NCBI GenBank assembly: GCA_963697355.1 | Contig: CAVONV010000002.1 | Location: forward strand, 186,001-250,000 | DNA from: CAVONV01 sp963697355 | GTDB lineage: Bacteria; Acidobacteriota; Vicinamibacteria; Marinacidobacterales; DATDRI01 | DNA: 64,000 bases | Reading direction: 5' to 3' | Part shown: positions 25,996 to 34,323 of the stretch, one piece after another | Position numbering within the stretch: position 1 is the stretch's first letter | Layout: each line of letters starts with the position of its first letter | The notes under the pieces: generated by a model | Databases searched by the model: none | Told to the model about the DNA's origin: nothing | What the model saw: the letters and a program-made list of their open reading frames with translations, nothing else | Made by a program: the position numbers and the translations under genes

Positions 25996-26171
25996 GTCAT
26001 GTCTCCCTTCGCAAGCTTAAGGATGTTCTTGGCGGTATACTCGTTGATCTCCTTATGGCGAGGTACTGCAACCTCATTGACGCCATTGGTCCAGATGGTG
26101 TGTCTCTTCCCTTCGCGACCGATGTGCCAACCAAGCTCCCGAAGTCTCTTCTCGAGCTCTCGGAGTTTCAT
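25992..26171 (-). CDS. hicA: HicA-family mRNA interferase toxin (59 aa)
   Basis: A 59-aa gene from ATG 26171 to TGA 25992. It reads MKLRELEKRLRELGWHIGRE, then GKRHTIWTNG, VNEVAVPRHKEINEYTAKNI and LKLAKGDMT. The catalytic His is in GKRHTIW and the dsRBD-like core is complete, so this is a full HicA (usual length 58-80). Its stop overlaps the GTG start of the HicB-HTH gene. Confidence 0.9.
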   Translation of the reverse strand: MKLRELEKRLRELGWHIGREGKRHTIWTNGVNEVAVPRHKEINEYTAKNILKLAKGDMT

Positions 26172-26186
26172 GCCCCGAGTGTACCC

Positions 26187-26417
26187 CTATCGGGGTGCTG
26201 TTACAAATAGCGTAGGGCTCTCGAAGACCTCATAGGAGCCACAGAGCATTTCGCCGCCAACCTCGTGAATCGGACAAGGCTCGAGCAAGAGCGTGCCTCT
26301 CTGCTCGAGCCCGAGTCCGTCCGAGACGGCAACGCCCGACATCGTCAGAAGAACCGTGACGACGACGAGAGACACGATACGGCGCTCAGCTCGCGTGAAC
26401 GCACCGATGGCGCTCAT
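26187..26417 (-). pseudogene. exported alpha/beta hydrolase, N-terminal remnant
   Basis: 76 aa: a signal peptide (VSLVVVTVLLTMSGVAVSDG) followed by LLLEPCPIHEVGGEMLCGSY and EVFESP. This opening (LEPCxxx...CGxxEVxE) is typical of secreted TAP-like alpha/beta hydrolases of about 450-500 aa. The frame then reaches TAPR and a stop, and the catalytic domain is absent. A leftover is more likely than a real small exported protein. It sits 6 nt after the VPS10/BNR gene in the transcription direction. Confidence 0.5.
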
Positions 26418-26422
26418 GGCGG

Positions 26423-29400
26423 TTACTCTGTTTTCACATAAACCGTCGGGAAACTGGCCTCCTTGAGCCGGACGTTATAAGCCGCAACGTCCGTCGCGAT
26501 GAGCTCATCGAGGTGCTGCTGATAGGTCGCGATGCGCTCCTTTTGCAGTTGGTGGACTTCCCGATGCTGGGTTGTCGGTGCAAAGTCGTGACCGACGTCT
26601 CCCCAAGAACTTTCGATATCGTCGGCCAAATTCTGGATCCTTCGTACGAGTCTCATCTTCCAACGGTAGTTGTCGGCTTGTGGCGTTCGCCTCATTTGAT
26701 AGAGGTTTTCTTCGACGCCGATTAATTTCTCGTCGAGCTCTTTGCCTGCATCGATGATCTCTTTCGCGCTTTCGTCTCCCTCCAAAATGGCGGCGAGGTC
26801 ATAGATTTGTTTTCGAATCCACTCGATCTGGTCAATCATGTCCACAACGGCATTGAGGTCGTCCCGCAGCTCGAGCGCCATCTTTGTCTGCGCTTGGATG
26901 TCCGCCACGGTTCCCGTCGAGTTTGGATCCTTGGTGACGACAAGCTCCGCGGTGAGCTCCTGCTCGCCCACCTTGAGCTTGACGGTGTAGGTTCCCGGAA
27001 CGGCAAGTGGCCGAATAGTCCCGCCACCAGGAAGGGGGCGCCAACCCGTGGCAGGGTCGATGGTGACGTGGGGCGCATACTGGTAGTTGGTTCTGATCTT
27101 TGCCTCCCGCGAGGGCTCGTGTCTCAAATCCCACATGATTTTGTTGATGCCGATCTCTTTGGTGCCTTCGAGCTTTCTTACCGTCTGGTTCTCTTGATCG
27201 GTAACGAGGATCTCTACATCATCCTCGGGCTCCGACTTCAGAGTGTAGTGGAGGGACGCCCCAAAAGGAGGCTCTTGGCCGATGCACTGATCTTTGACGA
27301 CATGCATGGGGCTCGTGACGGGGCGAAACCGGTACGCCGTCCGTGGTTCGAAGAGATGGACGTCGGCAGCGATGGCGTCGGCGTCCCATTGCTGGAGCGG
27401 AGTAATGTCATCCAAGATCCAGAAACCGCGCCCGTAGGTGGCGACCACGAGATCGTTGAAACGCTCCTGTACGACCATCCAGTGGACGGGTGCGTGAGGC
27501 ATGTTGTTCTGCAAGGGAAGCCAGTTGTCGCCGTCGTTGAAAGAAACGTACAAGGTGTTTTCCGTTCCCAAATAGAGCATCCCCTTCCGCACGGGATCCT
27601 CACGCACGCAATGGGCATAGCTGAAGACGCTCTTGGGAATATCGGAGCTGATGGATTTCCACGAGTTGCCATAGTCGGTGGTCTTGTAGACGAAAGGATC
27701 CCTGTTGTTGACCTGATGAAAGTCCACGGTGATGTAGGCGGTTGCCGCGTCGTAGCGGGAGGGCTCGATGTTGCTTACCGTGCCGCTCGGCGGAAGACCT
27801 GGAATCTTGTCCGTGACGTTGGTCCAGCTACCACCACCGTCTCGAGTCACCTGCACTTGCCCGTCGTTGGTGCCGGCCCAGAGCAGTCCCTCTTCCAAGG
27901 GAGATTCAGCGAGAGCAAAAATCGTGCAGCCGTACTCGACGCCGAGGTTGTCGAACTTGAGACCACCGGAGTCACCCAGCATTTCCGGATTGTTCGTGCT
28001 GAGATCCGGACTGATGAGAGTCCAGCTTTCGCCACCGTCCGTGGTCTGGTGCACGAATTGACTGCCGACATAGACCCGGTTGTGATCGTGAGGAGAGATG
28101 ACAATGGGAAATGTCCATTGGAAACGATACTTCACCTCACCGCCCGGCCACCCCATGTAGGTCTCCGGCCAGGGTTTGACGGACCGCGCGTGACCCGTAC
28201 GTGAATCGAAACGGTCCAAGGCCGCATCGAATCCACCCGACCAAACGATGTTGTCATCAACGGGATCGGGAATGGCAAAGCCACTTTCGTTGCCGCCGAC
28301 TTGCTTCCAAGCGCCCGTCGGTATCCCGACACCCCACAGTCCGCCGCCGGTCGACAACGCGTTGCTTGGTCCTCGGACCGAAGGTCCGTCTTGCCGGTTG
28401 CCATAGACGTTGTAGGGGATCCGATCGTCGACGGCCACGTGATACATCTGGGCAATGGGAAGGTTGGTCATGTTCCAATTCTTCCCACGATTGGTGGTGA
28501 TGATGGGGCCGCCATCGGTGGCGAGGATCATGCGACGAGGATCCGTCGGATCGACCCACATGTCGTGCTTGTCCGGCCAGACGGCCACGCGTTCGTTCGT
28601 CAAGCCGCCATCGATGGAGCGGCTGAGCGTTCCCGCCACGAAATAGAGGTCGTTCGGATTATCGGGTGCCACTGCGAGACGCGAGTAGTAATGGGGTCGC
28701 TCATTTAGAATGTGATGGTAGTTGACGAGTTTCCAGTTCTCGCCCCCATCATCAGACCGCCACAGCGCACCGTTGCCCATGTCCTCCGCGTCCTTACCCT
28801 CCTGCGGAACGCCGTCTCCGGTCTCGATCAAAGCGTAGACACGGTTCGAGTCGCTCGGTGCGATCGCGACCGCAATTTTCCCCACTTCGGTCGTCGGTAA
28901 GCCATGTTCTTCGAGCCGTTTCCAAGTCGTGCCGCCGTCCGTGGACTTATGGAGACCGCTTCCTGGTCCACCACTGAACCGACCCCAGGTCTGGATCAAC
29001 ACCTGCCATGTGCCGGCAATGAGGATCCGGGGATTGTTCGGATCCATGGCGATATCGGAGGCACCGGTGTTCTCATCGACGAACAGGACCTTTTCCCAAG
29101 TGGTGCCGCCATCGGTTGTGCGATAGACGCCACGCTCCGGTTGCGGTCCGTAGCAATGCCCCATGGCGGCGGCAAAAACGATGTTGGGATCCCGCGGATC
29201 GATCACGATGCGGCCTATCCGACCCGTGTTCTCCAATCCCATGTGTTGCCAGGTCTTACCGGCATCCGTGGACTTGTAGATGCCGTTTCCGATGGAGATG
29301 TTGCTGCGCAAGAACGTCTCGCCAGTGCCTGCCCAGACAATGTTGGGATCGGAAGCCGCGATGGCCAAAGAGCCGACGGAAGACACCTCCTGATCGTCGA

Positions 29401-29656
29401 AAATGGGCTCCCAGTTGATCCCGCCGTCGTAGGTTTTCCATATTCCCCCGGACGCCGCCCCGGTGTAGTAGATGTTGAGATCCCCCGGAACACCGGCCGC
29501 GGCAATCACCCGATTGCCCTGCGGACCGATATGCCGGAACTCGAGCTGGCTATAGAGCGTTGGATCGATCTCCTGGGCATCGACCGGCGCACTGGCAACA
29601 ATCAGAACAACGATAATAGCGGTGCTGGTTATCCATCGGATACAACTCGTCAACAT
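26423..29656 (-). CDS. large exported VPS10/sortilin-like BNR-propeller protein
   Basis: 1077 aa with an N-terminal signal peptide ending VDAQ. Repeated BNR/sortilin blades (KTYDGGINWEPIF, KSTDAGKTWQHMG, RTTDGGTTWEKVL, KTTDYGNSWKSIS) form a double propeller over about 750 residues. A beta-sandwich stretch follows (GTYTVKLKVGEQELTAELVV) and then a helical tail. This family is abundant in Acidobacteriota and Bacteroidota and is often called glycosyl hydrolase, but no catalytic residues are established. Probably periplasmic or surface binding. GGGAGG precedes the ATG. A paralogue lies at 37364-40503. The next gene downstream in this direction is a truncated hydrolase. Confidence 0.9.
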   Translation of the reverse strand: MLTSCIRWITSTAIIVVLIVASAPVDAQEIDPTLYSQLEFRHIGPQGNRVIAAAGVPGDLNIYYTGAASGGIWKTYDGGINWEPIFDDQEVSSVGSLAIAASDPNIVWAGTGETFLRSNISIGNGIYKSTDAGKTWQHMGLENTGRIGRIVIDPRDPNIVFAAAMGHCYGPQPERGVYRTTDGGTTWEKVLFVDENTGASDIAMDPNNPRILIAGTWQVLIQTWGRFSGGPGSGLHKSTDGGTTWKRLEEHGLPTTEVGKIAVAIAPSDSNRVYALIETGDGVPQEGKDAEDMGNGALWRSDDGGENWKLVNYHHILNERPHYYSRLAVAPDNPNDLYFVAGTLSRSIDGGLTNERVAVWPDKHDMWVDPTDPRRMILATDGGPIITTNRGKNWNMTNLPIAQMYHVAVDDRIPYNVYGNRQDGPSVRGPSNALSTGGGLWGVGIPTGAWKQVGGNESGFAIPDPVDDNIVWSGGFDAALDRFDSRTGHARSVKPWPETYMGWPGGEVKYRFQWTFPIVISPHDHNRVYVGSQFVHQTTDGGESWTLISPDLSTNNPEMLGDSGGLKFDNLGVEYGCTIFALAESPLEEGLLWAGTNDGQVQVTRDGGGSWTNVTDKIPGLPPSGTVSNIEPSRYDAATAYITVDFHQVNNRDPFVYKTTDYGNSWKSISSDIPKSVFSYAHCVREDPVRKGMLYLGTENTLYVSFNDGDNWLPLQNNMPHAPVHWMVVQERFNDLVVATYGRGFWILDDITPLQQWDADAIAADVHLFEPRTAYRFRPVTSPMHVVKDQCIGQEPPFGASLHYTLKSEPEDDVEILVTDQENQTVRKLEGTKEIGINKIMWDLRHEPSREAKIRTNYQYAPHVTIDPATGWRPLPGGGTIRPLAVPGTYTVKLKVGEQELTAELVVTKDPNSTGTVADIQAQTKMALELRDDLNAVVDMIDQIEWIRKQIYDLAAILEGDESAKEIIDAGKELDEKLIGVEENLYQMRRTPQADNYRWKMRLVRRIQNLADDIESSWGDVGHDFAPTTQHREVHQLQKERIATYQQHLDELIATDVAAYNVRLKEASFPTVYVKTE

Positions 29657-29678
29657 GCGATGCCTCCCTTCGTCTCTC

Positions 29679-31420
29679 TTATCGCTTTTGCATATAGTCC
29701 GCGACCACCTGAATAAACTCCGCGTAAGTCATTTGTCGTTCGGGCTCAACGGGACTGTGGCCAATCCAGGAGTGATGCCCTCTCCACCCGTACTGAAATG
29801 TGGCTTCAGCTGGAGGGTCTGTGGTTGATTCCAAGAACTCTTGGATCAAGTGAACTCCCTCGTTGAGATAGGAGTTGTCCGTGATCCCTACGGCGAAATG
29901 AAGCTTCCCCTGAAGCTTGGGTCCCAGCGTGGACCAGTTGTCCTTGAGTTTTTTCGCAATGTCGAAGTGCTCGCCCCAGTACTGAGCGACTTCACGATCG
30001 ATGGCCCCCGTCTCGGGATCCCACAGAGGAGCAGGGTAGCCGTCGCTGCCCAACGGGCTGTAGAGCGCTTCCCACGCGGCTAGCTGTCCGCCTGAGCGTC
30101 CTTTGTCCCCGATCGTCTGATCGTATTGGAAGGCGTTACGGATGGTGAATCGCGGGAGACCGTCGATGTCCCGCCGACGAGGACGTTCCGTCCGTAGCCA
30201 CGCGTACTCGCGGTAGAAGGCGTTGGCATCTTCGTAGATGTTCATCTGTGTGTATTTTCGGAAGTCGATCGGATCCGGCGCCCAGACCCATGTGCCACCG
30301 AAGAAATCCGGATACCACACCATCATGGCTAGGGCCTCCCACCCGCCGGTGGATCGTCCCGCCAGGGCTCGTGCCCAAGGCTCTCGGATGATGCGGAAGT
30401 TCTCCTCGAGGTAGGGAATGAGCTCTTCCATGACCGCGTCGCCGTAGGGTCCGAGATTGGCGGTGTTGACCGAATAAGAGGTATCGAAGTACGGATTCGA
30501 GTCCCGGAAGGTCACGACGATCATTTTGGGAAGAGCTCCACTCGTCCAGGCTTCGTAGAAGCCATCGAGTTGATTGTCGATCCCGGGATTGTCGGTGGTG
30601 AAGCCTTCCTTGAACCAAGGGCCGGGGGCGTAGGGAACCGGCGTCACACCGGAAGAGTGCCCTTGCATATAGAGAACGGGGTACCGAACGTCTGGATTCT
30701 CTTCGTAGTCCTTCGGGAGAAGGACGTTGGCGCCGACATACATGTCGTGGCCCCAAAACTCAGAGACCTTGTCGCTCTTGATCTTGACGTACTTCACCCA
30801 CTCTGTATCGTCGTAGAGGCCTTGCTGTAACACCTCGCCGGGCTTCAGGGGGCGGGAAGGAGGGATAACCTCGGTCAGTGTCAGTTCCACCGTCTCGCTG
30901 CGACTCGGATCCAAATGGAGTCTTTGTGGGTCGCTGTAAGCGTTCCCCGGCGAACGGAAGAGTTTTTGATGCGCTCCGCTGTTGAGATGCATCTCGACGA
31001 TGTGCCCGTCCGCGCGGCGGAAGGTCGTATAGACGTTCAGAAACGCTTGGACGGCTGTAGTCTCCCGGAGGGATGTCTCCGATATCTTCCAGTAGATAGC
31101 CTCGAAGAGAAGGATCGCCGTCGGAAAAAACGACGCGGTCGCCGCTCGCGAGCTCGCGAACATCCTTGCCCCAAAGAGGCACACCCATGATGCCGGTCTG
31201 CTCGCGTGGCTCGGACTCCTCGTCTCGGGTGATGATGACGAAAACGCGCCCCGTCACGGGAACCTCGAGACCGAGATTCTGCGATGCCGGCCGCGGCGGC
31301 TTCGGTGAGGAGCACGTCGAATTCGAGAGAAGACTTTGTTGGTGCGCTTGTACATCCAGCGACAACAAGCAGAAGCGAAACGACGACACCGAGCCATCTC
31401 CGACGATTATTCTTTGTCAT
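29679..31420 (-). CDS. esterase-family lipoprotein (two frameshifts)
   Basis: It starts at ATG 31420 behind GGAG, with a lipoprotein signal (WLGVVVSLLLVVAGC; lipobox VAGC). The frame changes at about 31283 (next block NLGLEVPVTGRVFVIITRDE) and at about 31056 (TTAVQAFLNVYTTFRRADGH), after which 480 residues run intact to 29679. The esterase D/PF00756-type core has the nucleophile in ALAGRSTGGWEALAM and a late His in RGHHSWIG. About 580 aa if repaired. Likely cell-envelope ester or peptide-ester hydrolysis; the substrate is unknown. It lies 22 nt upstream of the VPS10 gene in the same direction. Confidence 0.8.
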
Positions 31421-31510
31421 GGAAATCTCCGTGTTTATTTCATGCGCGAAGGATTGTATTCTTCTTCGTCGTGGGCATCCAATCTCAGACCATTGAGGAG
31501 TGAATGAAAC

Positions 31511-32017
31511 ATGGTGACAAGCTATCTTTCGAACCTCATCACCCGTGAGCTGCGCGCTTTGAGTCGCGAGATCCAATCGTTTCCCGACGATGATGCTTTG
31601 TGGCGCACACCCCCCGGCGTCACGAATTCCACCGGTACTCTTGCGTTGCACCTAGTGGGGAATCTCCAACATTACCTGGGAGCGACGTTGGGAGGCACCA
31701 GCTATCGCCGCGATCGCCCGGGCGAGTTCTCCCGGCGTGGTCTGTCTCGTGAGGAATTGGCACGGGAGGTCGACCAGGCGATTGCTGCCGTGGATGAGAC
31801 GCTGCCGAAAGTGACGGCAGACATGCTCGAGGCGGATTTTCCAGAAGCCGTCGGCGGCCAAACCCTCCGCACGGAGGAGTTCTTGTTACACCTCGCGACA
31901 CACTTGGCGTACCACCTCGGCCAACTCGACTACCATCGGCGGTTGGTGACGGGAGAAAGCGGCCAAATCGGTGCCGTGTCGGTCAAAGAGCTCACCACCG
32001 CACGACCCGCGAGCTAG
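31511..32017 (+). CDS. DinB-like four-helix protein
   Basis: 168 aa. The fold of DinB/YfiT-like metal-binding proteins is suggested by STGTLALHLVGNLQHYLGA near residue 42 and LLHLATHLAYHLGQLDYHRR near residue 125, which place the metal histidines. Related proteins act as thiol-dependent S-transferases (for bacillithiol, mycothiol and others) or have unknown roles. GGAG sits about 10 nt before the ATG. It is convergent with the peroxiredoxin gene, so a joint redox role is possible but unproved. Confidence 0.82.
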   Translation: MVTSYLSNLITRELRALSREIQSFPDDDALWRTPPGVTNSTGTLALHLVGNLQHYLGATLGGTSYRRDRPGEFSRRGLSREELAREVDQAIAAVDETLPKVTADMLEADFPEAVGGQTLRTEEFLLHLATHLAYHLGQLDYHRRLVTGESGQIGAVSVKELTTARPAS

Positions 32018-32033
32018 CAAAAGCCCATCCGGC

Positions 32034-32070
32034 AAGCCCTTGCCGAGTATTTGGCACTTGGCAAGGGCTT
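32034..32070. terminator. hairpin between convergent DinB-like and peroxiredoxin genes
   Basis: Arms 32034-32044 (aagcccttgcc) and 32060-32070 (ggcaagggctt) pair over 11 bp without mismatch; the loop is 15 nt. No long T-run is attached on either side, so it may be a bidirectional or factor-assisted terminator. Confidence 0.5.
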
Positions 32071-32083
32071 CCCCATCACCGTA

Positions 32084-32791
32084 CTACTCCATTGAAGGTT
32101 TCCAGACGTCCCACACCTTGCCGACGAGGTCGGGTCCTGGCTTGAGCGTCGGCTTGCCGGGCTCCCAACCGGCCGGCGTCGCTTCGGTGCCATTGCTCTT
32201 GCGGACGTGTTGAAACGCTTGCACCTGGCGAATGGACTCGGCAAGGCGTCGGCCGACGGGCGGAGTGAGTACTTCCATAGCTTGGATGACACCGTCGGGA
32301 TCGATGATGAACCGGCCGCGAAGCTCGATGCCCGCGCCCTCATCGTAGACGCCGTAGACTCTTCCGACGTTGCCGGCCGAATCGGACCCCATGTGGAAGG
32401 GGACTCCGCCTTCGACCATCCGAGATAGTTCATGGTCGTTCCACATCTTGTGCACAAAGACGCTGTCAACGCTGATCGAGATGACTTCGACACCCAGATC
32501 CTGCAGGACATTGTATTGGTCAGCGACCGCTGACACTTCCGTTGCTCAGACGAATGTGAAGTCACCGGGGTAGAAGCAGACCAGCACCCACTTGCCGAGG
32601 TAGTCGGAAAGTTTGACGTTGGTGAACTCGCCTCTGTAGTAAGCGGGAGCATCGAAATCGGGTGCTTTTTGGCCAACCTTGGCAGTCATCTTTGTCTCCT
32701 TTTGGATCTCTGGTGTGGGTGATTCGGTCGAGGGCTCAGCCCCGACGACCGTTCCAGTGGGACGGGCACATCCTGCCGGCTGTTTTGCCAT
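32084..32791 (-). CDS. peroxiredoxin with in-frame UGA at the peroxidatic residue (candidate selenoprotein)
   Basis: AhpC/Prx-family protein. The reading frame is continuous except for one TGA at 32546-32548: GKWVLVCFYPGDFTFV, then TGA, then ATEVSAVADQYNVLQDLGVE. The family motif there is FTFVC(P/A)TE, so the TGA replaces exactly the peroxidatic Cys codon. Eleven nt after it lies a SECIS-like hairpin. Other family marks: VEVISISVDSVFVHKMW, GVYDEGAGIELRGRFIIDPD, and AGWEPGKPTLKPGPD. The usual C-terminal resolving Cys (VCPAGW) is TPAGW, so a one-Sec/one-Cys mechanism is expected. Two starts have ideal ribosome sites: 32791 (used here; AGGAG) and 32689 (AAGGAG, MTAKVGQKAPDF). About 235 aa with the long start. 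Confidence 0.88.
32519..32534 (-). promoter_or_regulatory. bacterial SECIS-like hairpin after the UGA
   Basis: In the mRNA the sequence is GUCAGC-GGUC-GCUGAC: a perfect 6-bp stem (7 with the next G-C closed) and a GGUC loop. The stem starts 12 nt and the loop G-U sits 19-20 nt after the UGA. E. coli fdhF has a GGUC loop at a comparable distance, which is what SelB recognises. It lies wholly within the coding sequence, as bacterial SECIS elements do. Confidence 0.78.
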
Positions 32792-32844
32792 GCATAACTC
32801 CTTTCTGATCAAATAACGTGACGGTTGGACCTGGTGCCGCACGT

Positions 32845-33411
32845 CTATTGAGACGTTGGCGTTTCTGACGCGACGCTCCGAAGCGGCAGACGCACACTCT
32901 CGCCGCTTTCGTTTTCTACGATGGTGTACAAATCTTCCGGCTTCGCTACCCGATCGACGAACAGTATCCCGTCCAGGTGATCGATCTCGTGGTGCACCAC
33001 CACGGCATCGAATCCTTCGAAGGTCCGTTCAAAGGCGCTGCCGTTCTCGTCGAGACCGGCGAGGTGCAGGAAGTGAGGGCGCAACGTCTCGCCATAGAGC
33101 CCGGGAAAGCTGAGGCAACCGTCGAAGTCCGGTTGCACGTCACGTGCGTCCAGTATCTTTGGATTGATGATGGCAACGGGGGGACCGGGTTCGCGTTCGG
33201 CACGGCCTCCACCCAGCCGCACCACCACGACTCGGCTGTGGACGTTGATTTGAGGCGCAGCAAGCCCGACCCCGTCGGCGCTCTCGAGGAGCGTGTCCTT
33301 TAGGTCCCGAATCAATCGTCTCGCCCGCCGGTCCATAGACGGGACCGCCTCGCTCTTCCGCCGCAAGGCCTTGGGATTGTTCTTGTAGAGCACAATAGGT
33401 CGGACTGCCAT
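32845..33411 (-). CDS. def: peptide deformylase
   Basis: 188 aa. All three family motifs are present: GVGLAAPQ (residues 47-54), DGCLSFPG (97-104; the usual E is D) and HHEIDHLDG (140-148), giving the metal ligands Cys99, His141 and His145. Removes the N-formyl group from new proteins in the cytoplasm. GGAG lies 7 nt before the ATG. A neighbouring fmt or priA is not present. It is upstream of the peroxiredoxin gene in the same direction with a gap of about 50 nt. Confidence 0.96.
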   Translation of the reverse strand: MAVRPIVLYKNNPKALRRKSEAVPSMDRRARRLIRDLKDTLLESADGVGLAAPQINVHSRVVVVRLGGGRAEREPGPPVAIINPKILDARDVQPDFDGCLSFPGLYGETLRPHFLHLAGLDENGSAFERTFEGFDAVVVHHEIDHLDGILFVDRVAKPEDLYTIVENESGESVRLPLRSVASETPTSQ

Positions 33412-33429
33412 GCTAGAGCTCCGTTGTTC

Positions 33430-33588
33430 TCACACCGCGAAGCCGCTCGCTCGAGCCTGTGAGCTGACTTCGTCCGAGAGCTTCGCAGGTTCCATTTCCA
33501 AGATCTTATCCACGATGGTCTCGAAGGCCTCGAGACGGTACTCCTTCGTCGTTTGGGGCCGTGTCGTATGAGCCCTATTAGGGTACAT
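33430..33588 (-). CDS. small hypothetical protein
   Basis: 52 aa from ATG 33588; the helical part EYRLEAFETIVDKILEMEPA continues to KLSDEVSSQARASGFAV. I do not recognise it. No ribosome site is evident, but the frame is open and ends 19 nt before the def start. It may be a real leader gene or chance. Confidence 0.3.
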   Translation of the reverse strand: MYPNRAHTTRPQTTKEYRLEAFETIVDKILEMEPAKLSDEVSSQARASGFAV

Positions 33589-33616
33589 TGTAGTACTTTT
33601 AAGGACAAAGTGTACC
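33582..33616. promoter_or_regulatory. inverted repeat upstream of the XRE-cupin gene
   Basis: GGTACA (33582-33587) and TGTACC (33611-33616) form outer arms, with partly matching inner TTGT/ACAA. The patch is AT-rich and lies about 55-90 nt before the regulator start. It could be the operator used by that regulator. Confidence 0.4.
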
Positions 33617-33670
33617 ATTATTATTCAAAGGATGTCAGTATTATGGTATTCTCTGTCAGGAGTTGGTGTT

Positions 33671-34267
33671 TTGAACGGGAATGACAAAACGCAAGTGGGC
33701 GAACGGGTCAGAGCGATTAGAGAGCTTCGAGGGCTTTCACTCAGAGGTCTCGCCGAACAATGCGGACTTTCCATCAATGCCATCAGTCGCATAGAGCGAG
33801 ATGAGAGCTCGCCGACCGTGGCGTCTTTGCATCGCCTGGCTGGGGCTCTCAGCGTTCCAATAACCAGTCTGTTCGACGCTGGGGATACACAGGCGACCGT
33901 TTGGGTGCGGAGGGATCGGCGTATGCGATCTCAGGGGCGTGGCATCACCATGGACAGCCTGGGCAGTGGACTTCCCTCGCAGCAAATGGAGCCGTTCTTG
34001 ATGACCTTGGGGCCGGGTGTCATTTCCGCCGCAGAGCCTTTTACCCATTCGGGAGAGGAGTTCGTCTACTGTCAGGAAGGCGATGTGGAGTATCAGATCG
34101 GCAGCGAGAAATATCGACTCGAACCAGGGGATAGTCTTCTGTTTCAGGCAACCCAGCCACATCTGTGCCGCAACGTCGGTGATCGCCCCGCGACGATCCT
34201 GCTCGTTCTGCAAACGACGCGCGACGCCATCTTGTCTAGGCGCCAGCACCTCGATCTCTTGGGGTGA
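33671..34267 (+). CDS. XRE-family regulator with C-terminal cupin
   Basis: About 198 aa from TTG 33671, which has CAGGAG 7 nt upstream; an ATG at 33632 is an alternative. N-terminal HTH_3: VGERVRAIRELRGLSLRGLA, EQCGLSINAISRIERDESSP. C-terminal cupin_2: EPFTHSGEEFVYCQEGDVEY, LEPGDSLLFQATQPHLCRN, which would bind a small ligand. Such regulators usually control the adjacent operon. It is followed at once by a sulfur-amino-acid lyase and a TauE/SafE permease, suggesting it responds to a sulfur or amino-acid metabolite (inference). Confidence 0.9.
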   Translation: MNGNDKTQVGERVRAIRELRGLSLRGLAEQCGLSINAISRIERDESSPTVASLHRLAGALSVPITSLFDAGDTQATVWVRRDRRMRSQGRGITMDSLGSGLPSQQMEPFLMTLGPGVISAAEPFTHSGEEFVYCQEGDVEYQIGSEKYRLEPGDSLLFQATQPHLCRNVGDRPATILLVLQTTRDAILSRRQHLDLLG

Positions 34268-34323
34268 GGATGGGATCTAAGTTATGACGAAGCTCGAGCG
34301 ACACATCGAAAAGGAGTCTCAGA

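Noticed and set aside
23876..26171. TA cluster as a phage-defence island with a new effector
   Set aside because: Each gene fits a known toxin or antitoxin family and no extra effector gene lies between them.
26807..28204. A 465-codon open frame on the plus strand
   Set aside because: Antisense to the first VPS10/BNR gene; composition and lack of motifs indicate a shadow frame.
32546..32548. The TGA in the peroxiredoxin as a simple nonsense mutation
   Set aside because: The frame is exactly kept, the codon is the peroxidatic Cys, and a GGUC-loop hairpin follows at SECIS distance; chance placement is unlikely. Sequence error remains possible and is stated as the refutation.
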